DNA from: Flavobacterium sp. ACAM 123 | Lineage (GTDB): Bacteria > Bacteroidota > Bacteroidia > Flavobacteriales > Flavobacteriaceae | Assembly (NCBI RefSeq): GCF_000264055.1 | Contig: NZ_AJXL01000014.1 | Coordinates: forward strand, 1-50,040 | Reading direction: 5' to 3' | DNA length: 50,040 nt | Shown here: one piece after another, positions 18,220 through 26,900 of the stretch | How positions within the stretch are numbered: the first letter of the stretch is position 1 | Layout: each line of letters starts with the position of its first letter | The notes under the pieces: generated by a model | Told to the model about the DNA's origin: nothing | The model's input: the letters and a program-made list of their open reading frames with translations, nothing else | The model's database searches: none | Translations under genes and position numbers: made by a program

Positions 18220-18429
18220 ATGATACTTTGTCTAAATACATATAAAATAGTTGAATGTGTTTTGCTATTTTTGTTTTCTTTGAGTTTAATAAGGTTAGCT
18301 TTGTGGTATAATAAGAATGAACTTATTTATCCAAAACTCCTAGCCCTGATTGCAATGGAAATCCTTTTTGTTTTTGAAATAAAACAAAAAGATTGTAGTG
18401 AAAGGCGGGGTAATGCTCCAAAAAAATAA
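18220..18429 (+). CDS. uncertain 69-residue membrane ORF
   Basis: A short ATG-started frame with hydrophobic stretches ('IVECVLLFLFSLSLIRLAL' and 'LLALIAMEILFVFEI') and a basic tail, ending 12 bases before the lipoprotein gene. I do not recognise it. AT-rich DNA easily gives hydrophobic frames, so this may be spurious. Confidence 0.25.
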   Translation: MILCLNTYKIVECVLLFLFSLSLIRLALWYNKNELIYPKLLALIAMEILFVFEIKQKDCSERRGNAPKK

Positions 18430-18441
18430 ACAAATAATTAT

Positions 18442-18885
18442 ATGAAAAATACATTTAGAATATTACTGCTTTCTTTATTTTTTGTGGGCTGTCAGCAAAA
18501 AATCGAACCTGCTGATGTTACAAAATTAAACGGCTATTGGGAAATAGAAAAAGTAGTGTTTGATAAAGGCGAAGACAAGGATTATAGCATTAATGTAAGT
18601 TATGATTATTTTGAGATTACCAAGAATAATAAGGGGATTCGGAAGAAAGTAATGCCACAGTTAGATGGTAGTTTTATAGTGAATGATGCATTTGAGAATG
18701 TAGCGGTTCGCTTTAAAGATGATAAAGCATTCTTGGATTACTCCACTCCTTATGCAAAATGGAGTGAAGAGCTACTGGCTCTTTCAGATACCGAGTTGGT
18801 GGTGATAAATGAAGAGAAAAACGAATATCATTATAAGAAAACAGGAGCAATAAATTTAACAGGTGATGGCGAAAAGACTAAATAA
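18442..18885 (+). CDS. hypothetical lipoprotein
   Basis: A 147-aa protein with a lipoprotein signal peptide: 'MKNTFRILLLSLFFVGCQQK', lipobox FVGC with the acylated Cys at residue 17. The mature part has a lipocalin-like opening ('LNGYWEIEKVVFDKG') and alternating beta strands, probably a small beta-barrel in the periplasm or outer membrane. Its last 20 bases overlap the start of the DUF721 gene, so the two are co-transcribed. Confidence 0.78.
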   Translation: MKNTFRILLLSLFFVGCQQKIEPADVTKLNGYWEIEKVVFDKGEDKDYSINVSYDYFEITKNNKGIRKKVMPQLDGSFIVNDAFENVAVRFKDDKAFLDYSTPYAKWSEELLALSDTELVVINEEKNEYHYKKTGAINLTGDGEKTK

Positions 18886-19162
18886 TCAAAGTACAGTAGG
18901 GGATGTTTTAAAGCAAATTATCCAAGTCAATAAACTCCAGCCTGGGATGGACCAGATAGATGTTAAGGATGCCTGGAGCAGCTTGATGGGCAATGGGGTA
19001 AACAGTTATACTAAAAATGTAGTATTGAAAGGAAGCACGTTATACGTCGAGTTAAGTTCCTCTGTATTGCGTGAAGAGTTAAGTCACGGGAAAACTAAAA
19101 TTGTGACTATGATAAATGAAGAATTGCGTCGTGACGTTGTGAAAGATGTAGTGTTGAGGTAA
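18866..19162 (+). CDS. DUF721 domain protein
   Basis: A 98-aa DUF721 (DciA-like) protein: 'STVGDVLKQIIQVNKLQPGM' at the N-terminus and 'STLYVELSSSVLREELSHGK' with 'INEELRRDVVKDVVLR' at the end. DciA, in the same superfamily, helps load the replicative helicase in bacteria lacking DnaC; whether this short form does so is inferred. A GTG stands just before the ATG at 18866; the ATG is chosen. It overlaps the preceding lipoprotein gene by 20 bases. Confidence 0.88.
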   Translation: MAKRLNNQSTVGDVLKQIIQVNKLQPGMDQIDVKDAWSSLMGNGVNSYTKNVVLKGSTLYVELSSSVLREELSHGKTKIVTMINEELRRDVVKDVVLR

Positions 19163-19220
19163 GTTCCTCCCACAGGTACTTCCGGAGGAGGTGGAGACTG
19201 AACTTAAATGTTAATATAAA

Positions 19221-19256
19221 TAAATCCCGTCTCGCTTTCAGCGGACGGGATTTATT
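19221..19256. terminator. terminator hairpin 1 after DUF721
   Basis: TAAATCCCGTC (19221-19231) pairs with 19244-19254, with CGC/GCG extending the stem towards the loop TTTCA. The flanks are A- and T-rich, so it could work in both directions between the convergent DUF721 and ndk genes. Confidence 0.75.
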
Positions 19257-19313
19257 ATGAACTGTATTTTCTATGATGAAGGTCATGGATTTAGGTTTCT
19301 TTGGTATAAAAAA

Positions 19314-19348
19314 AAATCCCGTACTCGCTTTCAGCGGACGGGATTTTT
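19314..19348. terminator. terminator hairpin 2 before ndk 3' end
   Basis: AAATCCCGT (19314-19322) pairs with 19338-19346 and shares the loop side CTCGCTTTCAGCGGACGGGA with hairpin 1. It is a second copy of the same terminator 90 bases away, closer to the ndk stop and bidirectional in design. Confidence 0.8.
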
Positions 19349-19405
19349 ATATGTTGTAAGTTTTGTAAGTTCTGTTATTTTAACTGAATACTAAAAAACT
19401 GAAAA

Positions 19406-19825
19406 CTAAAACTGCTCTCTTCCTGCAAAATGGAAAGAACCTTCGATAGCTGCGTTTTCATCACTGTCAGAACCGTGAACTGCATTTTCTCCAATTGAAG
19501 TAGCATATGCTTTACGGATGGTACCTTCAGCAGCATCAGCTGGATTAGTAGCACCGATTAGTGTTCTAAAATCTTCAACAGCGTTATCTTTTTCTAAAAT
19601 AGCAGCAACAATAGCTCCTCTTGACATAAATTCTACTAATTCACCGTAGAAAGGTCTTGCAGCGTGTACGGAGTAAAATGCTTGCGCATCTGCTACAGTT
19701 AGGTGAGTTAATTTCAAAGAAACAATTTTGAAACCTGCATTTGTAATCATTGCAAGTATGTTTCCGATGTGTCCGTTAGCAACAGCATCAGGCTTAATCA
19801 TTGTAAATGTTCTATTTGTAGCCAT
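19406..19825 (-). CDS. ndk: nucleoside-diphosphate kinase
   Basis: A 139-aa NDK that balances NTP pools by passing phosphate from ATP through an enzyme phosphohistidine. The catalytic His117 stands in '[15 protein letters not shown]', and the N-terminal '[17 protein letters not shown]' is typical. Length and all active-site segments are normal. It is transcribed alone from a TACTTTTG promoter element about 30 bases upstream and ends at the paired terminators. Confidence 0.98.
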   Translation of the reverse strand: MATNRTFTMIKPDAVANGHIGNILAMITNAGFKIVSLKLTHLTVADAQAFYSVHAARPFYGELVEFMSRGAIVAAILEKDNAVEDFRTLIGATNPADAAEGTIRKAYATSIGENAVHGSDSDENAAIEGSFHFAGREQF

Positions 19826-19852
19826 TTTGTTTTGTGTTTTTTAGATTTTGTG

Positions 19853-19860
19853 CAAAAGTA
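19853..19860 (-). promoter_or_regulatory. -7 promoter element for ndk
   Basis: Read on the minus strand, TACTTTTG exactly matches TANNTTTG, 27 bases before the ndk ATG. A -33 TTG is not clear. Confidence 0.5.
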
Positions 19861-19934
19861 AACTTTTTTTTGAATTGAAATTAGGAAATCAGTAGTTTTG
19901 GTTTTTTTATTTGCTAATTATAATTTTTTTCACC

Positions 19935-21206
19935 TTACACTTTAAAAAGCAAGCCATTTTTGTAAAATAGACACAAAATGAAACTCCATATACACGAGTA
20001 AACTATAGCTCCGGCTAAGGATGCTGACATGGGGTTGTTGAAATAGGGAAGAATCCAAAAACTGTAGAAATATTGTTGGAGGTTAATTTGTTCGGATGTA
20101 CTATTTGGATTTTGAAATTCAATCATTCTTAACCCCTGCGGTATTATCTGGGAAAATGAAAAAACGATCATAGGGTTTACACCCCAAATTAAGAATAATT
20201 TAAATCCTTTTCGAATGTCTAAAATGTCAATGATATAATAAAGCGCTGTAAAAATGAGTATGCCTATACCGGCCGTGAATAAAACATACGAACTTGTCCA
20301 AAGCGATTTATTTATGGGGAAAACGGTATGCCAGACTAATCCTATTATAACCAGTATGCTGCCTGCGATTATCATTTTTTTTATAATGCGAAGTTTACCA
20401 ATACCGCTGTTTAGCAATTGTCCAATCAGTAGTCCTATTATTCCAGTGGTGATTGCGGGTAGGGTGCTTAGAATTCCCTCAGGATCCCACGTTTTTGAAT
20501 ATACCCACAGATGGCCTTTTAGCAAGGTATTATCGATCCAAGCAGCTAAATTAGTTCCTTTTTCAAGGTTTGCCCCGCCAATTCCCGGAACGGGTACTAA
20601 TGTCATTAATGCCCAATAGCCTAACAATAAAGCTATCGCTGTAATGATTTGTGTTTTTTGATTTGTTTTCAGATACAGTAATGATATGAAAAAATAGACA
20701 ATCCCAATACGTTGCAATACACCCGGAAGTCGTACTTCCTTATAGGCCTCCATACCACCGAAAGCTAAAAAGAGATACAATGCCAGAATGGTAAGGGCGA
20801 GGGATAATTTGATTTTCGAAGTGAAATTACCCAAAAGGGCGTAACCTACGCCAAAGGTTATGATCAGTCTTCCCATTAATAAAGAGATGCCCTCTAGACC
20901 AAATAGTTTGATTTTACCAAAGTAATTGAAAAAGATACCCAAACAAATGATCCGAAGCGCGCGTGCCAGTATTTTAGTTAAGGTGCTGTCGTCAAAAGTA
21001 TTGGAATGCAGTGCAAATGGGATTGCTACTCCCATGATGAATATAAAAAAAGGAAAAACGAGATCAGTTGGCGTACAACCATTCCACTCCGCATGTTCTA
21101 ACGGTGGATATATGCCGGACCAGTTGCCTGGATTATTGACTATGGTCATCATTAAAACAGTAAGCCCTCTAAATATATCCAATGAAATAAAGCATTCTTT
21201 TACCAT
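19935..21206 (-). CDS. DUF5009 / heparan-alpha-glucosaminide N-acetyltransferase-like membrane protein
   Basis: A 423-aa polytopic membrane protein with about 10-11 hydrophobic segments. The start 'CFISLDIFRGLTVLMMTIVN' and 'GCTPTDLVFPFFIFIMGVAI' match the NagX/HGSNAT-type acyltransferases (DUF5009/DUF1624), which transfer acetyl groups across the membrane onto amino sugars. In Bacteroidota these often sit beside amino-sugar genes; here the neighbours are ndk and bshC, so context gives no substrate. The gap to bshC is 58 bases, so the two may share a transcript. Confidence 0.85.
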   Translation of the reverse strand: MVKECFISLDIFRGLTVLMMTIVNNPGNWSGIYPPLEHAEWNGCTPTDLVFPFFIFIMGVAIPFALHSNTFDDSTLTKILARALRIICLGIFFNYFGKIKLFGLEGISLLMGRLIITFGVGYALLGNFTSKIKLSLALTILALYLFLAFGGMEAYKEVRLPGVLQRIGIVYFFISLLYLKTNQKTQIITAIALLLGYWALMTLVPVPGIGGANLEKGTNLAAWIDNTLLKGHLWVYSKTWDPEGILSTLPAITTGIIGLLIGQLLNSGIGKLRIIKKMIIAGSILVIIGLVWHTVFPINKSLWTSSYVLFTAGIGILIFTALYYIIDILDIRKGFKLFLIWGVNPMIVFSFSQIIPQGLRMIEFQNPNSTSEQINLQQYFYSFWILPYFNNPMSASLAGAIVYSCIWSFILCLFYKNGLLFKV

Positions 21207-21264
21207 TGCTTTTCGTTTGATTATAATTAAAAGTACGTACTATTTTTTTAATGCTTTTATTCTT

Positions 21265-22857
21265 TTATGAAAGTGTAATTATATTAAAATCTTGTTCTAA
21301 AGGTTGTAAAGTATCGATTATCGTAGGAATCAAATTGCTTCCATTTTCTAAATAAAACTCGGAAAAATTAGCTTGACGTTCTTGCAGGCTTTTATTAGGA
21401 AACAATTCGTTTTGTAAATCGGTGATGCGTTGTAGAATGGTACTCAACTTTCTTTTTTGAGCTTTTAACAAACGTTTTTCCAGATAGTCCAGTCCTTTAG
21501 TCTGTTTTACTTCCTGCGCTTTTACTGCGCCAACGAATGACTTGTCAGTTTGCTTGGTAATTTCGTATAATGTTTTGAATTGTTCTTGCAATTGATTTTT
21601 TAAAGTGGACATATCGAGTGGGAATTCCGATAATTGTATTGTTTTAGTATTCACTAAATCAGCTTGTTTTGAAAACAAATCGTTCCAGTTTAACTCTAAC
21701 TTGTCTGCTTTTTTACCCTGCTTTTCAGTTGCCAATAGCACGGAGTTTCGAACTAAAAGTATTGGAAAAGTAATATTTACTGCAGCAAAGAAAGATTTTA
21801 ATTCCAACCAATAGGCGATTTCCCCGCCTCCACCGATGTAAGAGAGATTAGGTAAAATCACTTCCTGATATAATGGACGCATAATCACATTAGGACTGAA
21901 CATTTCGGGATTACTCTCCAATAATGCCAAGATTTCCTCCTCGGAAAATTCAATTTTAGTATTGTTTATTTTGTATTTCCCTTCTTCCAGAATGATGCGT
22001 TCTCGCATTTTATCTTCGATATAAAACAAATTAATTTCGCGCGGATTTACCTGTATGTTGTACTTTTTTAATTTTTCGGTTGTTTCAAGTACTGCTTTGT
22101 GGGAAGTTTGCTTTAGTAGTTCTTCTTTCGCAAAAGGAATAAAAGGGCGTTTTAGATCGACATTATCAGCATCAAGAATTACCAGACCGTATGTTCCAAA
22201 AAGAGAATTCGCTAAATGACGCGTGGCATCGGCAAGATTGTCGTGATTGAGGTAGGCATCCTTAAATAAATTTTTCAAGATTTCGGCATTGGTACTTGAA
22301 CCCAGTTCTTGGGCATACAATTCAAAAACATCAGACAATCCTTCGGTAGACAATCTCCCGACAGGACCGGTACTTTCTTTGTTCCATCTGAATTTTCTCC
22401 CCTTGAAATTGAAATAATTAATTTCTTCAAAATCATGATCTTCTGTCGCCATCCAGTAAATAGGGACAAAGTTGTAGGCAGGATATTTTGCTTTTAACTC
22501 CTTGGTAAGATTAATAGTGGAGATGATTTTATATAAAAAATATAATGGGCCTGTAAATAAATTAAGTTGATGTCCCGTAGTCACAGTAAATGTATTAGTC
22601 ACTTTTAGCGCTTCAATATTTTGTTGTGTCAAATGAGAAGTTTCAATAGCAGCATATTGCTTTTGCAGTACAGAAACTAATGCGACTCTGTTTGAGTCAT
22701 CATAATTGGCTTGTTTTTCAAGGATTTGTCCTTCAAAATTTTCAATTGTGGGGAAGTTGTTATATAAGGAGTGTAAATCGTTTTTTTGATCTAAATAATC
22801 ATTCATCAATAAGGTGAAATACCCTGAATTTTGATAGCTGATACAGTCGGTAGGCAT
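21265..22857 (-). CDS. bshC: bacillithiol biosynthesis cysteine-adding enzyme BshC
   Basis: A 530-aa protein of the BshC family, which attaches cysteine to glucosaminyl-malate in the last step of bacillithiol synthesis. Family marks include 'VTTGHQLNLFTGPLYFLYKI', 'VPIYWMATEDHDFEEINYF' and 'PNLSYIGGGGEIAYWLELK', and a C-terminal coiled coil (about 410-500). The length is normal for Bacteroidota. It implies that this organism uses bacillithiol as a thiol buffer; bshA and bshB are not in the window. Confidence 0.95.
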   Translation of the reverse strand: MPTDCISYQNSGYFTLLMNDYLDQKNDLHSLYNNFPTIENFEGQILEKQANYDDSNRVALVSVLQKQYAAIETSHLTQQNIEALKVTNTFTVTTGHQLNLFTGPLYFLYKIISTINLTKELKAKYPAYNFVPIYWMATEDHDFEEINYFNFKGRKFRWNKESTGPVGRLSTEGLSDVFELYAQELGSSTNAEILKNLFKDAYLNHDNLADATRHLANSLFGTYGLVILDADNVDLKRPFIPFAKEELLKQTSHKAVLETTEKLKKYNIQVNPREINLFYIEDKMRERIILEEGKYKINNTKIEFSEEEILALLESNPEMFSPNVIMRPLYQEVILPNLSYIGGGGEIAYWLELKSFFAAVNITFPILLVRNSVLLATEKQGKKADKLELNWNDLFSKQADLVNTKTIQLSEFPLDMSTLKNQLQEQFKTLYEITKQTDKSFVGAVKAQEVKQTKGLDYLEKRLLKAQKRKLSTILQRITDLQNELFPNKSLQERQANFSEFYLENGSNLIPTIIDTLQPLEQDFNIITLS

Positions 22858-22914
22858 AATGTACTATTTTATGTAAATGTACTAAATTCAAATTTAATTT
22901 TGCCATTTGAAATA

Positions 22915-22938
22915 ATATTTAGATATTTGTCTAAATAT
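22915..22938. promoter_or_regulatory. palindromic operator before the ArsR/SdpR-like gene
   Basis: ATATTTAGA (22915-22923) is perfectly complementary to TCTAAATAT (22930-22938) around a 6-base spacer, ending 16 bases before the regulator's ATG. The spacer forms part of a near -7 box (GATATTTG). ArsR-type dimers bind such palindromes and block their own promoter; that role is inferred. Confidence 0.6.
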
Positions 22939-22954
22939 ATAAATACAAGAAAAA

Positions 22955-23209
22955 ATGAATGCTATTTTTAAGGCATTAAATGATATGACAAGGAGGGAGA
23001 TACTAGAGCTTTTGAAAGATAAAGATTTATCGGCAGGTGAAATTGCAAACCATTTTAATATTTCAAAACCGAGTATTTCACATCATTTAGATATTCTGAA
23101 GCGTGCGGATTTGATCACTTTCGAAAAAAACGGTCAATTCATGATTTATTCCATTAACACAACAGTAATGGAGGATGTATTGCAATGGATATTAACTTTT
23201 AAAAAATAA
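22955..23209 (+). CDS. ArsR-family autorepressor (SdpR-like)
   Basis: An 84-aa winged-helix regulator. 'IFKALNDMTRREILELLKDK' is the conserved first helix pair, 'LSAGEIANHFNISKPSISHHLDIL' is the helix-turn-helix and 'KNGQFMIYSINTTVMED' is the wing. No metal-binding Cys pair is present, so it is not a metal sensor. The gene is followed 4 bases later by an SdpI-like membrane protein, the same pairing as sdpR-sdpI of Bacillus subtilis, where the membrane protein sequesters the repressor when a toxin is bound. The palindrome just upstream is the probable operator. Confidence 0.88.
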   Translation: MNAIFKALNDMTRREILELLKDKDLSAGEIANHFNISKPSISHHLDILKRADLITFEKNGQFMIYSINTTVMEDVLQWILTFKK

Positions 23210-23213
23210 AATC

Positions 23214-23870
23214 ATGAAATTAACTTTGAAAAAAGAACTTCCTTTAATTGGAATTGTACTGGCTCCTTTCGTCTATTTGGCTATTATTTGGAATACGTTA
23301 CCCGAGAAAGTACCGACACATTGGAATTATAAAGGAGAAGTTGATAAATGGGGAGATAAATACTCCTTGATAGCCCTATTGTTTTTATTGCCTGTTTTGA
23401 CTTATGTATTAATGCTAGTGGTTCCTAAAATTGATCCGAAAAAGAAAATCGAACAGATGGGAGGGAAGTACTATCAATTGAAATTTATAATGCTTTTATT
23501 TATGTACATGTTCGCTTTTATTATTTTGCATTTAACCGAAAATCCATCTGTTTCAAGTCCGAATTTGATTGCCATTCCACTTGGAGTTCTGTTTATTGCA
23601 TTAGGGAATTATTTTAAAGTAATCCAACCCAATTATTTTATTGGAATTAAAACACCGTGGACTTTAGAGAATAAAGAAGTTTGGAAATTAACGCATATAC
23701 TGGCTGGTAAACTTTGGATTATTGGTGGGCTGTTAATTGTAGTGGGAAGTTTGACTGTAGCTAAAAGTGTTTTTATTTACATTCTTCTCTCCACTATTGC
23801 AGTCATTGCGATAGTGCCGGTGGTTTATTCGTATCTGAAATTTAAGGAATTGAAAATTAATAGTAATTAA
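23214..23870 (+). CDS. SdpI-family membrane protein (DUF1648)
   Basis: A 218-aa protein with six hydrophobic segments. It opens with the DUF1648 motif 'LPEKVPTHWNYKGEVDKWGDK', and the SdpI motif follows later ('FIGIKTPWTLENKEVWKLTH'). In B. subtilis, SdpI gives immunity to the killing peptide SdpC and signals through SdpR. The adjacent repressor gene supports a similar two-gene module, but no toxin gene is seen here, so the inducer is unknown. Confidence 0.9.
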   Translation: MKLTLKKELPLIGIVLAPFVYLAIIWNTLPEKVPTHWNYKGEVDKWGDKYSLIALLFLLPVLTYVLMLVVPKIDPKKKIEQMGGKYYQLKFIMLLFMYMFAFIILHLTENPSVSSPNLIAIPLGVLFIALGNYFKVIQPNYFIGIKTPWTLENKEVWKLTHILAGKLWIIGGLLIVVGSLTVAKSVFIYILLSTIAVIAIVPVVYSYLKFKELKINSN

Positions 23871-23921
23871 ATACTCTGGTGCATAAAACAGGTTCATTTT
23901 GCTTTGCCCCATGATATTGCT

Positions 23922-26900
23922 TTATCTTTTCAAACTAAAATGTCCTTTGTATTCTTTTCTATCGGCTCTAGTTACAATAAACCAATAATCGGTTGAGGGA
24001 AGTTCATGTCCGTTTAAAGTGCCGTCCCAAGTCTGATTTTGATTTAATACAGTAATTAATTTACCATAACGATCAAATAGTTGTACGGTTAATCCAATTT
24101 CAGTATCTGAGAAATGAATGCTCCAAGTATCATTGTATCCATCACCGTTTGGAGTAAAGAATTTAGGATACATCAGTAGATATACTATATCGGTTACGAT
24201 TCCGCAGCCGTTTTTATCTCTGACATATACCGTATAAGAACCGCTGATTAGATTTTTAAATTCATTGCTGTCTTGATAGCGCGTTCCGTCAATAGAATAT
24301 TCAAAATCACCAGCACCGCTTACATATACAGAAATCATATTGTTTTTATCTGTCCAGTCCATTGTTTCAATCGAAGTTATCGTTGCAATAGTGGATTTTT
24401 TTACCGTAAAACTTTTAGAACTGGAACAAGAAATTGCACCGTAGTTTTTGGTCACCGTTACTGCGTATTCTCCCGGATTTGCGATTGTGATTGAAGGTGT
24501 CGTTGCTCCTGTTGACCATGAAAAAGAATCTGTGGTTGCACCTGCGCTTATTGTAATGGTGTTGTTTTCGCAAATAGGGACAATATCTGCAATGGGAATA
24601 ATTGGTTTTGCTACGACAGAGAGTTTTAAAACTGCAATTGCATAACAAGGCGTATTTGAATTGATGCGAACATAAATTATATTGACTCCTGAATTTATTT
24701 TAAGGCTAGAAGCATTTGTTATTTGATTTGTAGTCGATTCGTTTTCCGCTCCTGATAGTGTATTGTAGTAATCGAAAGAATAACCAGCGGTATTGGAAAT
24801 TAAGTTGGAATTATATGCCGTTAAATCGACGGTTTCTTTGCCATCATTCAATTCATCACATAGCATTACTTCATAATTGCTCGCAGGTAGAGTATTGATC
24901 AGTTCTATTTTTACGGCTAAGCGAGTAGTGCTTTCACATCCATTTTCTGTTTGGGAAGCATAATAAGTAATTCCATTTTGTAGCGGAGTCGTGGTTGGTA
25001 AAAGTAATCCATTAGTTGCGTTATCGTACCACCATATAGCTGTTCCGGTAAGGATAATAGTAGCTAAGCTAGGGTTTTGACTGCTGCAAAATGTTTGCGG
25101 ACTATCGCCAGTTGGTGCAGCGGTATTGACAATGTTAATTAAAATAGGAACCCTTTCGCTTTCACAACTGTTTATAGTTTGCGAAGCGTAATAGGTGGTG
25201 CTGTTTTGTAGAATTGTGGTATTTAATAAAAGAGTTCCGTTTGTTTGAGAATCATACCATTTTATGTTTTGTCCAGAAATAACAACAGCGGATAAAGTTG
25301 CATTTTGTTGGATACAGAAGATTTGTGTAGAAACGGCAGTAGGTAAGGGCTGAGTGTTTATTTTAACAGTTTGACTTTGTGTTGTAGTATTTCCGTTTCC
25401 ATCATTATAGTTCCAAACAACAGTATACGTTCCAGGTAGGTTATATGAAAGGGGACTAGTCGTCGTTGCTGTAATTGCTCCTGCGCAGACATCAGTTGCT
25501 GTTGGGATTGTATTAACTGTAGTTGTACAATCTCCTGTAATATTAGGTAAGTTTGCTAGATTGGGAATTGGAGCGACAAGATCTCCGATGACCACATCAA
25601 TTTTTTTGGTATCGTCACAGCCGCCAGTTCCGGTAATAGCGCAGCTGTATTCACCACTATTTAAAGCAGCTGCATTTAGAATTATTGGGTTTTGCTCGGT
25701 AGAAGTAAATCCGTTTGGACCAGTCCAGAAATAATTTGTTCCGCCGGAAGCAGTTAATTTTAATTCGTTGCCAATGCAGATTGGTGAGTTACTAGATGCT
25801 ATAGGATTGGTAAGGCAATCTTGGAACTTGGCCAGATAGACGTTGTATAATCCGCCAAGCGAATTTAATGAATAGTTCTCCTGATGTGAACCAGGTGTTG
25901 AAATACCTGAGGTACTTTCTGTATTTCCTACCAAATAAATATTATCTAATTTATCGATTGAAATTTTATTGTTAACATCAGCGGCACCATTATAACCTTC
26001 ACTAAGGTTTCCTCCGTAATAAGTCCCCCATTCTCGCTGTCCATTTTCATCAAGTTTGATCATATAGGCATCGCCATATTGACGGAATGTAGAGTAGGCG
26101 CCGGCAGTTGCAATTCCACTATCAAAATCAGTGCAACCTTCAATGATAATTTTATTTTTAGAATTTACGGCCAAATCTTGTATGATTTCTCCAAAATAAG
26201 TACCCCAAATTTGACTTTGAGTGTATAAATCAAATTTAACTATAAAATTGTTGAAGTTATTTCCTAAAGAAAAAGAGGAACTTTGAAAAGTTTCGTTAAA
26301 GGTACCAGAGCTGATCAAATTATTTTTAGAATCAGTTTTGCCTATTAAGTATAAAAAATTATTTTTTAATTCGGATTTGGTAATGGATGCAAATCTTTCT
26401 CCATTAAAATAACTACCCCAAATTCTTTCTCCATCTAACGTAAATTTAGCAATTAATCCAGCCCCGTACCCTATTAAACTGGGCTGATAAGAGTTTGGTG
26501 TGGCAATGTTATTAGTACTATTACTAGTTCCAGTTATATATAAAAAACCATCCTCTGAAATATTAGAAGAAGTAATTTGATCTCCCTCTGATCCGCCATA
26601 ATAAGTCCCCCAAATTCTAGTTCCTTGAGGATTAAATTTTGCGATAAAACCGTCATTATCAAGATAGCCTGGGCCATGTGTAGGTTGAAATGCAGTAGCG
26701 GTTGCAATGTTTTCTAAACTTTGTGCAGAGCCAACTAAGTAAATATTGTTGAGATTGTCAAAACTAATGTCTCTCCCTTGATCAGACCTTGTTCCTCCGT
26801 AATAAGTACCCCACTCTCGAACTCCAGAGGAATTTAATTTTACCAAATAGGCATTATCATAATAACCACTACGCAACGGTTGATGAGATGCTGGAGTTGA

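Noticed and set aside
24273..24648. Antisense frames conserved in both T9SS genes (24273-24494, 24448-24645 and their copies at 28359-28749)
   Set aside because: They are shadows conserved only because the coding strand is duplicated; no start signals or independent features.
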